The notes: a model not told the origin generated them from the sequence alone. DNA of 64,000 nt from Vibrio cidicii (GCF_009763805.1 NZ_CP046803.1:620001-684000); one strand, 5' to 3'; positions 1 to 10,774 are shown, counted from the stretch's first letter. Numbers and translations: made by a program.

Positions 1-214
1 GATGTTCGATTTTCAACGCCGTGCTTTTATCACCAACAGCATAGGACCATTCGAGCACCAATGGTCCTTTACCGCGCAACGCTTTGGCACCTTTACCCAG
101 TTGATGTTGGCTGAAGCGTCGCTCGAGATTATTGGTAATGCCGCAATACAGGGCATTGAGACGAGTTCGGATCAGATAGACCGACCAATCCGAACCCTCA
201 GAACATTGATGCAT
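1..214 (-). CDS. GIY-YIG nuclease superfamily protein, UPF0213 (YhbQ-like), 3' end missing
   Basis: The gene runs off the left edge of the window; 71 codons are visible. Reading on the minus strand from the ATG at 214, the protein shows [20 protein letters not shown] followed by [22 protein letters not shown], which is the classic GIY-YIG core of the UPF0213/YhbQ group: VYLIR strand, YCGIT in place of GIY-YIG, and the conserved arginine in ERRF. Members are small (about 90-100 residues) and are thought to be DNA-processing nucleases, although physiological roles are poorly defined. The start codon overlaps the stop of the upstream yceH gene (TAATG at 212-216), so the two genes are translationally coupled. 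Confidence 0.8.
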   Translation of the reverse strand, partial: MHQCSEGSDWSVYLIRTRLNALYCGITNNLERRFSQHQLGKGAKALRGKGPLVLEWSYAVGDKSTALKIEH

Positions 215-874
215 TACAGGAGCGACTGAACTAAAGCCTTAAGCTCATCAAGCTCTTCCCTGAGGACGCTGACTTGCTCTTCTAGTTCAGCGATACGCTG
301 ATCGTCGCCAGTGTGACTGGCAACATGAGCAGGCATCGACAAGGCCACTTGGCTAGCATCTACTTCACCACAAAACTGATGCATATAGCGCGATTCCCGT
401 TTGCCAGGCTCAATCGGCAGTTTTACCACCAACTGGCCACGTTTCTTCACTCGCCAATCTATCCAACACTGTCTCTACTTCTTTAACATCGGCAAAGTTT
501 GCGAGACGATTGGTCCGGGTACGCAGTTCACCCGGTGTTTGTGCACCGCGCAGAAGCATGCAACAGACAATGCCTTTCTCCTGGGTCGATAGTTTTAAAT
601 CACCGAACTCGGTATTGCAGAAACGGTGCTGGTATTTACTGACACGGCTGTTAAAGCCACTTTCGTCACTGACCAAACGGCGAGCAATCAATTGATCGAC
701 CGCATCCAATACGTCAGACTCCGACAAATTCATCACTGGCTCACGGTTGCTTTTTTGATTACAAGCGTTAGTCAGGGCATTTAAGCTCAACGGATATTGG
801 TCTGGCGTGGTCACTTCTTTTTCAATCAAACATCCAATGACACGTGCTTCAACGGCGGTCAATTCAATCTTCAT
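214..874 (-). CDS. yceH: YceH family protein (UPF0502/DUF480), apparent +1 frameshift
   Basis: The N-terminal part (874 to about 445) contains the YceH signature with [20 protein letters not shown], a winged-helix-like region ([20 protein letters not shown]) and [12 protein letters not shown]. The C-terminal part lies in another frame ([19 protein letters not shown]) and ends in a short coiled coil. Removing one A from the GAAAC at 441-445 (minus strand) joins the two as [13 protein letters not shown] and gives about 219 residues, the usual family length. I place the start at 874 ([10 protein letters not shown]), which has an AGGA eight bases upstream, rather than at the more upstream ATG. 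The function is unknown; the family is DNA-binding-like. The repair fits so well that a sequence error is likelier than a pseudogene. Confidence 0.85.
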
Positions 875-974
875 GTTGCTTATCCTTATTGTTATTTTGC
901 GCATACAACCATCTGGCGTATAGGGCTATTTTACGGTGACACCTTAGCACGTTTTTCTTTTTTTACTCAAAATG

Positions 975-1232
975 TTAGTGCTCAGGTATCAATGAAATTT
1001 TACGCATTCTTCCCTTTTCATCCACCATCACGATCTTGGTGCGATTTAGCTCAACTTCGACGATTTCTAATCGGACTCTTTCATCAATATAGGCGTACTT
1101 TAACTTCTGACACACATCTTTTGCGTTTTGATCGCTGGATTTCTCGGCATTTTCAAGCGTGGAATTTACGTAGGTCATACGACTTTGTTTAGCTATCGAT
1201 TGATTTGTTGCGCAGATAATATAGCGAACCAT
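975..1232 (-). CDS. Hypothetical small protein
   Basis: This is an 85-codon open frame without a recognisable domain. The C-terminal half (KLKYAYIDERVRLEIVEVELNRTKIVMVDEKGR) has a strand-like alternation of charged and hydrophobic residues, as in a small beta-rich protein. An internal ATG at 1178 (MTYVNSTLENAEK) could be the true start, since no good ribosome binding site precedes the first ATG. It lies between yceH and tmaR in opposite orientation to tmaR. It may be a lineage-specific protein; coding status is only moderately sure. Confidence 0.45.
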   Translation of the reverse strand: MVRYIICATNQSIAKQSRMTYVNSTLENAEKSSDQNAKDVCQKLKYAYIDERVRLEIVEVELNRTKIVMVDEKGRMRKISLIPEH

Positions 1233-1450
1233 TGGTTAAACACAATTCGCAGGGCAAAATCTGTATTTTTCTTATCCAGACAGGCATTGGCTTGATCTAA
1301 AAGCTGTTATGGCTTTGTATGATGTGCTTTAATCTGTGACGGGACGAATAGCCGAGAAGAGTGACCTCAAGATAGCGCTCAAAGCGATAATAAGAAGGGT
1401 ATCTTGAAGTTATTTTGCTTTTTCACATTCACATTTGAGGTAAGGGACCT

Positions 1451-1768
1451 ATGAATACGGTATTTGAAATTGTCGCGCAGGCACGCCGCAAGAACAAACT
1501 GAAACGTGAACTGTTGGACAATGAGAAAAAAGTTCGCGACAACAGCAAACGGGTTGAACTGCTCGAAAACCTATTGGATTACATTAAACCTAACATGACT
1601 TATGATGAAATTCTGACCATCATCAAGAACATGAAAGCCGACTACGAAGACCGCGTCGACGATCACATCATCAAGAGCGCAGAGATTTCGAAAGCACGCC
1701 GCGACATCAGCCGTCGTATTCGCGAGCTAACAGAAGCAGACAAACAAGCGACTGGTGCCAAGAAATAA
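1451..1768 (+). CDS. tmaR: TmaR family protein (YeeX/DUF496), polar PTS regulator
   Basis: The 105-residue protein matches E. coli TmaR (formerly YeeX) across its whole length, with [49 protein letters not shown] and [11 protein letters not shown]. It is almost entirely helical and rich in charged residues, as expected of a coiled-coil protein. In E. coli TmaR sits at the cell pole, recruits EI of the phosphotransferase system and controls its activity. The ribosome binding site TTGAGGTAAGGG lies just upstream, and a terminator follows the stop. It appears to be a single-gene transcription unit. Confidence 0.92.
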   Translation: MNTVFEIVAQARRKNKLKRELLDNEKKVRDNSKRVELLENLLDYIKPNMTYDEILTIIKNMKADYEDRVDDHIIKSAEISKARRDISRRIRELTEADKQATGAKK

Positions 1769-1802
1769 GCCACAGTTGAATTTACATTGTATCTGTCAGC
1801 TA

Positions 1803-1828
1803 AACCTCGCTTCGGCGGGGTTTTTTAT
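1803..1828 (+). terminator. Rho-independent terminator of tmaR
   Basis: A short GC stem (ACCTCGC / GCGGGGT with a G-T pair, TTCG loop) is followed by TTTTTTATT, 35 bases after the tmaR stop. Confidence 0.85.
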
Positions 1829-1936
1829 TGCCTGAACATTGGCGCTTAACCACATAAAAAAACGGGATGAATCTTTTTCCCACAAGTTGTCTGAGTCATG
1901 TAGACTTTGTGCCATGACAGCTCACACATCGAATTT

Positions 1937-3278
1937 ATGACACAAAACACTCCTTCGTTATCACGTCAGCTTTTCGCCATGACGTGGCCAATGCTTTTCG
2001 GCGTACTCTCTATCATGAGTTTCCAATTGGTTGATAGCGCTTTCATCGGGCAGTTGGGCATTTTGCCGTTGGCCGCACAAGGGTTTACCCTACCATTGCA
2101 GATGGTGATCATCGGTATCCAAGTGGGCTTAGGCATAGCAACCACCTCGGTCATTTCCAAAGCACTAGGATCGAACCAAGCGCAATACGCTCGCCAACTG
2201 GCAGGGCTAATTGTACTGATGGGCGCAGTGGGCATTGCTTTGGTGTGTGCACTGCTTTGGTTTACTCGCCACTGGATTTTACAACTTCTCGGTGCACCGG
2301 AAAGTGTGTACGCCATCATCGACAGCTACTGGCCCTACTGGCTTATCAGTGCCTGGACTGGAGCGATGCTCTATTTCCTCTATAGCATTTGCCGCTCGAA
2401 ACGGCAATACGATACTGCCAGGCACCATGATGATGGTGACCAGCGGTCTTAACTTAGCATTGGATCCGCTGTTTATCTTCACCTTGGATATGGGGATCGA
2501 AGGTGCTGCGATTGCAACCATCGTCGCTTTTGGTTTTGGCATTTTAGTCATCGCACCGCGACTACAGCGCAACTCATGGATCAGTTTTGCCAAAGACGAT
2601 CTTAACGTCTCTGCAAGCGTCGCCGCTATAGGCCACATTATGGGCCCGGCGATGATTAGCCAGTTGTTACCGCCTGTCTCTTCGATGCTGGCAACCAAAC
2701 TCATTGCAGGCTTCGGTACTGCGGCTGTCGCTTCTTGGGCTCTTGGGTCACGTTTCGAGTTTTTTACCTTGGTCGGCGTGCTTGCCCTGACCATGTCGAT
2801 GCCGCCGATGGTCGGACGCCTGCTGGGGGCAAAAAAGTTCGCCGATATTCAATCACTGGTGAACATTGCCACTCGCTTTGTACTGCTGTTCCAATCCGCT
2901 CTGGCGATAGTCAGCATGCTATTGGCAGGCCAGCTGTCCGCGCTGATGACCAGCGATCACGACGTAGAGTCGGTGCTCAACATGCACTTGCTCATCGTGC
3001 CGCTGAGCCTTGGCCCACTAGGCATCTGTATGCTAATGGTTTCTGTCTGTAATGCGCTGGGTAAGTCCTATACCGCTTTGACCATTTCCGCGCTACGCCT
3101 GTTCGCATTCTTCTTACCCTGCTTGTGGCTCGGCGCGCAGTTAGCGGGTTTGCAAGGGCTATTTATTGGCGCGGCACTGGGCAACCTGCTGGCGGGCTTT
3201 GTCGCTTGGCTTAGCTATCGATCTGCGCTGAACAAGTTGATCAATCAAACGGATCCCGCGCAATCACCAACTCGCTAA
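1937..3278 (+). CDS. MATE family efflux transporter (DinF-like), apparent +1 frameshift
   Basis: The protein is a twelve-helix inner-membrane exporter of the multidrug and toxic compound extrusion family. It begins MTQNTPSLSRQLFAMTWPML, and the first helices carry FQLVDSAFIGQLG, the typical MATE N-terminal signature; these transporters use Na+ or H+ gradients. The frame breaks at GAAAC 2398-2402. Deleting one A restores CRSNGNTILPGTMMMVTSGL, including the conserved NGNT turn, and gives 446 residues, a normal MATE length. I chose the ATG at 1937 because the homologous region starts there; upstream ATGs add no conserved sequence. The closely spaced hybrid kinase downstream is on the opposite strand. 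The substrate cannot be inferred. Confidence 0.88.
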
Positions 3279-3326
3279 CCTCACTTGGCGCAGTCGCCCT
3301 AGCGGTTGGCGACTGCGTAGTCTTTA

Positions 3327-5958
3327 CTAGGAGGCCATGAGTTCATCAAACAGTTCATATAACTGATTGGATTTATAAGGTTTCGGTAGATACGCATCCA
3401 TTCCTGCATCAAAACAGCTCTGGATATCCTCCTCCAGCACACTCGCCGTCAGTGCAATAATCAAGGTTTTATCGCTCCCCTGCTCGTTCTCCCAGCGACG
3501 AATTTCACGTGTCGCAGTAATGCCATCCATGACCGGCATCATACAGTCCATAAGAATGGCGTCGAACCGACCACTGTACATGATCGCTTCCAAAGCCTCT
3601 TGCCCATTGCTGGCCACCATGTATTCGTATCCCGCTTTGTCTAGAAAGAAACTGGCGATCTTCTGGTTCATCAGGTTGTCTTCGGCGATCAAAATGCGGC
3701 GATGATTTTTGCTGTAATAATGAGCCACGGCAGGGTTAATAATGTGCACATTCGGCGATAGCACAGCAACGTTGTTTTGCCGCAGTTTTTGTCCGAGCGA
3801 TTCAAGACAGGTTTTAAAGCGCTTACCCAAAAATGGCAGCGTCAGCATACTGTGAATTTTGTCTGAATTAAGCATGACGGTCGCAAAATGCGGCTGGCAA
3901 AGCACCACTTTATCCAACGACACACACTCTTCCAATGCCATCAACTCGCCTTGCAGATCCTTACCCGTAGCGTGGAAATAAAACACCACATCGAAATCAG
4001 TATTCAGCCGTCTCGCTTGGCTGATCTCCTTGACTTTAATCAGCTCAATACCGGCAACATGGCACTCACCCACGAGTTGATTGACATACGGGCCGGAGTC
4101 GGCGATCAACAAACCTCGTTTTATCTCGTCAGGGCTCCAGTGACTTCCTTCCAAGACTTTGATCGGAATGGTAAATGAGAAGCAGCTTCCTAACCCTTTG
4201 GTGGACGTGGCGGTCAGTTTCTCCGCCCATCATCGCCAACAGTTGGCGACAAATGGTGAGACCAAGGCCAGTTCCCCCAAACTGACGGGTAATGCTGTCA
4301 TCTTCCTGCGTAAAAGGCTCAAAAATGGTGGCCAACTTGGCTTTATCAATACCTATCCCGGTGTCCGCCACTTTGATTGTCAAGATGCCTTGGCTTGCGG
4401 TTTCAGCGTTATATTCGACCGCAACCGAAACACGCCCTTTATCGGTGAATTTGACCGCATTGCCAATCAAGTTGGTCAAAACTTGCTGAATGCGATGTTC
4501 ATCCGCCAACACTTTCGCCGGCAGATTTTCATCCATAGAGAGATACAGTTCTAAGTTTTTACTGCTCACTTTGGGCTGAAAGAGGGAAATAGACTGATAG
4601 AGCGTTTCACGCAGTGCGGTCTCTTCTAAACATAAGTTGAGATTGCCGGACTCAATTTTCGACAAGTCCAAAATATCGTTGAGCAGTATCAAAAGCGACT
4701 GGGAAGAGGCGTCGATGTCGTTAAGTACTTCCTTCTGCGCTTGGTTCATGTCACTTTGCGTGAGAATTTCCGTCATACCGATAATGCCATTGAGCGGGGT
4801 GCGCAGCTCGTGCGACATATTGGCCAAGAAAGTGGATTTGGCACGATTGGCCGAGACCGCCGCCTCCCTGGCTACAATTAGTTCCTTCGTTTGTTGCTGC
4901 TTAGCGTCTATGATCTGGTTAATGCGTCGGGCAAATTCGCTCAGCTCATCGTTGCCTTCCACGCCGACATGACAGTCAGAGCGACCCTGTTCGTCTTCGA
5001 TTAAGCATTGCAACGCGCCAAGAATCGCATTGAGTTTGCCTTCTACTCGCTGCCAGATGGATTTAACCAAGAAAAAGATCAATGTCAGAAGCGCTGCGAG
5101 TAAGCCTAGCATAGCGGCAAACTGCTGATGTTGATGCTCCATTTGCCGTTGTAAATTGCGTTCAACGTTGACGAAAAAGTGGCTGACTAACTCAGACAAG
5201 GTATGCACCCGATAAATCAGCTCGGAGCGGTAGAGGCTTATTTCTGCTGGGCCCAGCATTGGGTTGCCTGCCGAACTCGCGCTGAATCCATCGCGAAACT
5301 GCATAGCGCTGAGATAACGATCGGAGCTGAGAAAACTGACCAACGCATCCACATTTGACTGTCCATTGCCCAACACCAATAGGTTTTGTCGGCTCACTCG
5401 CTGATGTTCTAGCACACGATACCAAGCCGCCAAATCCTGTCCTACTTGCTTTGGAGCGTCCAACCTCGCTTCTTCAATAGTCCAAATTTGCAGCAAACTG
5501 AGCTCAAGCAAGATCTTCGTTTGACGTTCTAATGTGTCGTCATCAAGGTGAAAATGCGTGCTGCTAAGCGTAGACAAAACATGATGAAGCGACGCATACA
5601 GCGGGTCTGCAATCTCTTTGGTCAAGGCTTTTTGCCCACTCACATACGCTATCGCGTCGTTTAGCTCCTGCTCCAAACCCGTGATTTGCAAAGTCGACTC
5701 AGCCACAGCTCCCCAAGAAGGGGGAACGCTCAACTCCAACTCGTCCAAGGTTTGACTTTGACCATGTTGATAGTCAAATAGCGCCAAACTCGTTTTCGTC
5801 ACCCCCTGCAAGATATCCATTCGCACCATCGCCTGTTCCAACGATGCCGACTGTTGCTGATTGTTCAGCAATTGTTGCACTACTAATCCTAAAATCACCA
5901 AAGCGGGCAGTAATGAAAGCAGCACAAGACGAGTTTTGATTAAAATGGTCGCCATCAT
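3327..5958 (-). CDS. Membrane hybrid sensor histidine kinase with receiver domain, apparent +1 frameshift
   Basis: Two frames join into one protein of about 876 residues. The order is: N-terminal membrane helix (residues 8-30); a long helical periplasmic sensor region with NIT-like character; a second helix near residue 290; a HAMP-like linker; HisKA with the phosphoacceptor His383 in MSHELRTPLNG; HATPase with IGNAVKFTDKG, DTGIGI and GGTGLGL boxes; an inter-domain region; and a receiver domain with RILIAEDN, phosphoacceptor Asp804 in ILMDCMMPVMDG, and LPKPY. The shift lies at GTTTC 4217-4221. Removing one A gives MMGGELTATSTKGLGS, exactly the canonical end of the ATPase domain. There is no HPt domain, so phosphate presumably moves to an external HPt protein. 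The ligand is unknown. Confidence 0.88.
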
Positions 5959-6540
5959 CGTGAGTGTCCCCGAATAGTTGCAGCCTAGCCTATTTTAAAT
6001 ACTAGACTAATTTCATAATCAGATGACATTGATTGGCGGATGAGCATTTTTAAGACAGCTCAAGCACACGCCTCATTCTACAGACGACTAAAAATGGCCC
6101 GTAAAAAAATGTGAGCAGCATCGGTGTTAACGCAGGCGGTGCCGTTAGGGTAGGAGCATCCTGCAAATAACCTCAATAAAGTCAGGATTTTTTGTTTACT
6201 TTTTACGTAGTTATATCGAGTAAAATCAACAATTAATGCAACAATTAAGATTGAATTGCATTCGATGAGCGAAAGTGATCGTTATATGCACAAAATAAGT
6301 TTGTGCTTTTGCAAATGTCAATAGTGATTTAGCCCTAGACATCTGCGGAAAATCGGCTAAATCATCGACATATCCAGTCATTTTCACTGGCTTTATTTTT
6401 TCTAGCAGAATAACCCATCGGACTGTAAAATTCCGCCACATAAATATTACAACACCATTACAAACCTTATACCTACTTTCTGCCCCTACATTCAGAAAGT
6501 AAGGTCAGCCCTTAAAAAACGTGAAAGGTCCAATAGAAAC
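5959..6540 (+). other. Intergenic region, no convincing gene
   Basis: This is an AT-rich gap between the divergent kinase and GAPDH-like genes. It holds a perfect 9-bp inverted repeat (GATTTAGCC at 6326-6334, GGCTAAATC at 6355-6363, 20-base spacer) that could be an operator or an RNA hairpin. The open frames in the gap are short, lack ribosome binding sites and resemble nothing I know. Confidence 0.5.
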
Positions 6541-7978
6541 ATGAGTCCAGAGAAATATCTCCAAGACTGGCAAATCAGCCAAACGATTGCGGAATCGATT
6601 ACACCTCTTATCGGCAAACTTTATCGACAAAAAGGCGTCGAAGTGATCCTGTTTGGTAAGACACTGATCAACGCAACTACCATCGACATTCTCAAAACTC
6701 ATCGCGTTGCCAGACGTTACACTGGCACTCCGCTCTCTTTAGAGCAAACTCTGCCAATTATTCAAGCCATCAGCGAGATGAGCATCGCATCCTGCCGTGT
6801 GGATGTTGGTCAATTGGCGCACCAATACTGGGAAAGCCATGAAGATACTTCGGCTCTTGAAGATTACCTGCAAACTGCACTGATTGGTGCGTTGGATGCA
6901 GAGTCCTCACTCAAAAGCCGTGATGTGGTGTTGTACGGCTTCGGACGTATCGGTCGTCTACTCACTCGTCTTCTGATAGAAAAAAGTGGCCCGGGTTATC
7001 CGCTCAAGTTACGCGGCATCGTTGTTCGTGGTGGCAAAGCCGGTGACTTACAAAAGCGCGCAAGCCTGCTGCGACGCGATTCCGTTTCACGGACAGTTCA
7101 ACGGTAGCATCATCATTGATGAAGAACGTAATGCGCTCATCATCAACGGTAACTACGTTCAGTTCATCTACGCAAACAAGCCCGAAGAAGTGGATTACAC
7201 CGCTTATGGCATTAACAACGCGTTAGTCGTGGATAACACGGGTGTCTGGCGCGATGCTGAAGGCTTAGGGCAGCACCTTGAGTGCAAAGGCGCAGAGAAA
7301 GTGCTGCTGACTGCACCGGGTAAAGGCGACATCAAAAACATCGTGTTTGGGGTAAACGAGGATGTAATCAAAGAGGACGACAAAATTGTCTCTGCCGCAA
7401 GTTGCACCACCAACGCCATCACGCCAGTTCTAAAGGTGATCAACGACAAGTATGGGGTGATTTCTGGTCATATCGAAACCGTGCACTCTTACACCAACGA
7501 TCAAAATCTGATCGACAACTTCCACAAAGGCGATCGCCGTGGTCGTGGCGCAGCGCTCAACATGGTATTGACGTCAACTGGCGCAGCCAAAGCCGTCGCC
7601 AAAGCGCTACCAGAGTTGGCAGGCCGTCTCACTGGCAACGCCATCCGTGTACCAACGCCGAACGTTTCTATGGCGGTAGCTAACCTCAATCTAGAAAAAG
7701 CCACCAGCAAAGAAGAACTTAACGAGTATCTGCGCGAAATGGCACTGGCTTCACCTCTCTCTGCACAGATCGATTTCACGGACTCAACTGAGATTGTTTC
7801 CAGCGACATCATCGGCTCTCGCCATGCGGGTGTGGTTGATGGACAGGCGACCATCGCCCAAGACAACCGCTGTGTGCTGTACATTTGGTATGACAACGAG
7901 TTTGGCTACAGTTGCCAAGTCGTTCACTGTATGGAACAAATGATGGGCGTTCGCTATCAAACTTTCCCTCGTGTGTAA
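6541..7978 (+). CDS. Glyceraldehyde-3-phosphate dehydrogenase, long form with N-terminal extension; apparent +1 frameshift
   Basis: After repair the protein has about 478 residues, against about 330 for ordinary GapA. The first 125 residues are a helical extension. The NAD-binding fold then begins with VVLYGFGRIGRLLTRLL, and the active site SAASCTTNAITPV places the nucleophile at Cys288, with HSYTNDQ and the substrate region GRGAALNMVLTSTGAAKA following. This domain order is that of the long GAPDH-like enzymes of gammaproteobacteria, which are thought to act in gluconeogenesis or redox balance rather than housekeeping glycolysis. The frame breaks at GTTTC 7084-7088; removing one T restores LLRRDSVHGQFNG, a hallmark GAPDH stretch. 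It stands alone between intergenic regions. Confidence 0.88.
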
Positions 7979-8313
7979 TAGCTTGCTCCACAACTAGTAC
8001 CGCATCGAAAGCGAACTGAATGACTCTCTTTGCTCCACCTACGGCAACGAGAGTCGGTGACATGATTTGTCCATTTGGGCTTAAAAGCGGTTGTAAACCG
8101 CGGTTGAGCCGACATTATTACAACAACAAACCGAAATCAGTTAGCGTGCTAGCCAACAGCATGAACGCGCTAAGTGACCAAGGTAGATTCTCTCCCCCGT
8201 TTGTGCCTGTGACCCTGATGCAGGCACCTTTTCTGCTCGTTCATCCTTGATTCATCTCCCGCTGGTTATTGTGTTGCCTATCGCATTTTGTAGTGCAACC
8301 TGAGGAAACAACG
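7979..8313 (+). other. Intergenic region with a weak terminator-like hairpin
   Basis: No convincing gene is seen. An inverted repeat GTGCCTG (8203-8209) / CAGGCAC (8221-8227) followed by CTTTTCT may end the GAPDH transcript. A second pair, GACTCTC (8022-8028) / GAGAGTC (8049-8055), lies upstream. The 76-codon open frame across the region shows no family likeness. Confidence 0.4.
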
Positions 8314-8520
8314 ATGCAACGAATCATCCTAGTGACTTTGACCGCAATCGCCGCGCTCTTTACCCTGATGTTTAGTTTGCTGCTGGCCATTCCATTGACC
8401 ATCGCCGCTTTGATCACCGGTAAAAAGTTAGAAAAACAGCTTCGCCGTCAATCACCGCAGCCCCAACAGGACCCACACGTGATTGAAGGAGAATGGGAAG
8501 AAGTCCCACGCCGTCACTAA
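8314..8520 (+). CDS. Small single-pass membrane protein, hypothetical
   Basis: The 68-residue product starts at the ATG at 8314, preceded by a good ribosome binding site (TGAGGAAAC). The first 30 residues form one or two hydrophobic helices (LVTLTAIAALFTLMFSLLL), followed by GKKLEKQLRRQ and an acidic, proline-rich tail ending PRRH. I know no function for it. It converges on the LysR gene, whose stop lies only seven bases away on the other strand. Confidence 0.65.
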   Translation: MQRIILVTLTAIAALFTLMFSLLLAIPLTIAALITGKKLEKQLRRQSPQPQQDPHVIEGEWEEVPRRH

Positions 8521-8526
8521 TCGCCA

Positions 8527-9399
8527 TCAATGCCAGTCTGTCGATTGCGCATACTCTTCCACCCAGCCAAGCAACTGCTTGGCCGCTTTCGATAACACTT
8601 GGTTTTGCCTCACAATATAACCAAAATCGGTGGCTGGGAACGCCTCCAAGTGGGTCACCGTTCGCGTCAGTGCCGCTTTGGTGTGCAGTGAAAAATCCGG
8701 CACAATCGCGGTGCCAAAGCCTGCTTGCGCCCAGTCGATTTGCGCCTCAACACTGCCCACTTCCATCACGCGATATTTGGGCAAGGCTAACTTGGGTAAA
8801 GAAGCATCAATCAGCTCCCGAGTTCGTGTGTCATGACCAAGCAGTATCAGAGTCGGCTTATCTTGCTCTCCCCAATCACTCGCAAACAGATCATCCCCAA
8901 ACGCACACCACTGAATCTGGGTCAGCGCGGTAAAATGCAGTGGCTGGCTCTCTTTCTGCGCAATCACAAAGCCGATGTCGGCGCGGGCACTTTTCACCAG
9001 CTCAACCGCTTGCGCAGAGGTGGTATTAAACAGCGCCAAGTCAATGCCGGGGTAATCGTTTTTAAAGCGCTGAAAAGGATGGATCAGCAACAGACGCGAC
9101 ACAATGTCACTTGCCGCGATCGACAGCGTCCCTTGCGTGAGTTCGTTGATGGCATTAAGATCCGCTTGGCAAATTTGCAACTCCCCTAACATCATCTTGG
9201 CCGATTTCAGTAGCCGCTTACCTGCCGGGGTTAGCTGTACCGGATTTCTCTCGATTAACTTCGCTTTGGTGTTTTGCTCTAACTGCTTGATATGCAAGCT
9301 GACATTCGGCTGCGTCATATGCAGCTCCGCGGCGGTTTTACCAAAATGCTTAACCTCAGCCAAAGTGACAAAGGTTTTTAACCAGTTGAGATCCAGCAT
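8527..9399 (-). CDS. LysR family transcriptional regulator, divergent from purA2
   Basis: The 290-residue protein has the LysR winged helix at its N terminus (LNWLKTFVTLAEVKHFGKTA, TQPNVSLHIKQLE) and a periplasmic-binding-protein-like effector domain. I prefer the ATG at 9399, which has GAGGAAGTG upstream, over the GTG one codon earlier. It is transcribed away from the purA2 gene across a 103-bp shared regulatory region, so it may control that gene in response to a purine or amino acid ligand; this is inference from arrangement only. Confidence 0.88.
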   Translation of the reverse strand: MLDLNWLKTFVTLAEVKHFGKTAAELHMTQPNVSLHIKQLEQNTKAKLIERNPVQLTPAGKRLLKSAKMMLGELQICQADLNAINELTQGTLSIAASDIVSRLLLIHPFQRFKNDYPGIDLALFNTTSAQAVELVKSARADIGFVIAQKESQPLHFTALTQIQWCAFGDDLFASDWGEQDKPTLILLGHDTRTRELIDASLPKLALPKYRVMEVGSVEAQIDWAQAGFGTAIVPDFSLHTKAALTRTVTHLEAFPATDFGYIVRQNQVLSKAAKQLLGWVEEYAQSTDWH

Positions 9400-9502
9400 C
9401 ACTTCCTCATATGACTTTGTTATTGGCTTGATGAGTATAATTAATTTCTCTTATTAAGACTATCCACCTAAGATGCTTCGGTCTTATTTCGGAGGAATTC
9501 TC

Positions 9503-10759
9503 ATGTCGTCTATCGTTGTTGTTGGTGCCAACTGGGGTGATGAAGGCAAAGGTCGTATCGTTGACTTTTTGGCCGAACACGCCGCTGCAAGTATTCGTTT
9601 CCAAGGTGGCAATAATGCTGGCCATACCGTGGTAAACCACCTCGGTACATTTAAGTTGCACCAGCTACCGAGTGGCGTATTTAACCCAGGTTGTTTGGCC
9701 GTGCTTGGCCCAGGCATGGTGATTAGCCCTGAAGCACTGAGCAAAGAGCTGGCAGAAGTGGAACAAGCAGGCGTAACCGTGAACCTGTGCATCTCTGATC
9801 GCGCGACATTCTGTCTGCCGCTGCACGCACTGGAAGACACGCTAGAAGAACAGCGTTTAGGCGACAAAGCGTATGGCTCGACTCGTCAAGGCATCGCTCC
9901 GGCGTACGGCGATCGCGTGATGAAAAAAGGCATTCTGGTCGGCTGGTTGAAGCAACCTGAAGTGCTCGTGGAGCGCATTCAGTTCCTGCTCGATTGGAAA
10001 TTGCCGCAACTGCGCGCTCTATATCCAGATTTCAACTTTACTCAAAGCGCGCAAGAGATGGCGGATTGGCTGCTTGAGGTTTCTGCTCCTTGGCGTGATG
10101 CGATTTGTAACGTTTCGACCCCACTAAAAGCGCTGCAAGCTGAGCAATCCAACCTGCTGTTTGAAGCGCAATTGGGCGCGGGTCGTGACTTGGTTTATGG
10201 CGAATACCCTTGGACGACCTCTTCTAACGTCGTCTCCGCTTACGCAGGCATTGGTAGCGGCTTGCCTGCGCTTCGCCCAGAGCGCGTGATTGCGGTCGCC
10301 AAAGCATTCAGCTCCTCCGTAGGGACAGGCACCTTGATCACCGCGATGGAAGAGCAAGATGCGTTTCGTGAACTTGCCAACGAATTCGGCGCAACCACGG
10401 GTCGCCCACGTGATATGGGTTACTTTGACGCGGTGGCGACCAAAAATGGCGTTGAATTGCAAGCCGCAACTGAGATTGCCCTGACCAAGCTTGACTGCCT
10501 AACTGGCCTTGCTGATCTAAAAATTTGCGTTGCCTACCAAGGCGAACACAGCGAAAACCCAATTTGGCCACAAACGGCGGCGCTCGCACCTGTTTATGAA
10601 AAGATGGCCAGTTGGAGTGAAGACATCACGGGCTGCCGTCAATTCGACGAGCTACCTATCGCTGCGCAGCAATATGTACTGCGTATTGAAGAGCTGATGG
10701 GCGTGCCCGTGAGCATGGTCTCTGTTGGCCCTGGCCGCGAACAGATGATCATTCGCTAA
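9503..10759 (+). CDS. purA: Adenylosuccinate synthetase, second-copy type (PurA2)
   Basis: The enzyme joins IMP and aspartate using GTP, the first step from IMP to AMP. At 418 residues it has the PurA landmarks: GANWGDEGKGR with catalytic Asp13, GGNNAGHTV with the catalytic histidine, YGSTRQGIAPAYGDRV, EFGATTGRPRDMGYFD and TKLDCLTGL. It is clearly divergent from the housekeeping enzyme: FEAQLGAGRDLVYGEYPW replaces the usual FEGAQG stretch, and GRPRD replaces GRRRR, though both loop arginines of the aspartate site remain. Vibrio and Photobacterium are known to carry such a second PurA. The ATG at 9503 has GGAGGAATTCTC upstream. A LysR gene faces it. Confidence 0.9.
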   Translation: MSSIVVVGANWGDEGKGRIVDFLAEHAAASIRFQGGNNAGHTVVNHLGTFKLHQLPSGVFNPGCLAVLGPGMVISPEALSKELAEVEQAGVTVNLCISDRATFCLPLHALEDTLEEQRLGDKAYGSTRQGIAPAYGDRVMKKGILVGWLKQPEVLVERIQFLLDWKLPQLRALYPDFNFTQSAQEMADWLLEVSAPWRDAICNVSTPLKALQAEQSNLLFEAQLGAGRDLVYGEYPWTTSSNVVSAYAGIGSGLPALRPERVIAVAKAFSSSVGTGTLITAMEEQDAFRELANEFGATTGRPRDMGYFDAVATKNGVELQAATEIALTKLDCLTGLADLKICVAYQGEHSENPIWPQTAALAPVYEKMASWSEDITGCRQFDELPIAAQQYVLRIEELMGVPVSMVSVGPGREQMIIR

Positions 10760-10774
10760 TCTTCCGCACCATCG

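Noticed and set aside
2..229. Plus-strand ORF at the left edge
   Set aside because: The minus strand encodes a clear GIY-YIG domain; the plus frame is its shadow.
797..1192. Plus-strand ORF antisense to yceH and the hypothetical gene
   Set aside because: It overlaps the yceH start and has no coding features.
6226..6441. 71-codon ORF in the intergenic region
   Set aside because: No ribosome binding site, no recognisable family, and unusual composition.
9503..10759. PurZ, the diaminopurine (Z-genome) synthetase
   Set aside because: The catalytic Asp13 of PurA is kept in GDEGKGR, whereas PurZ has replaced it, and no phage Z-genome genes are near.
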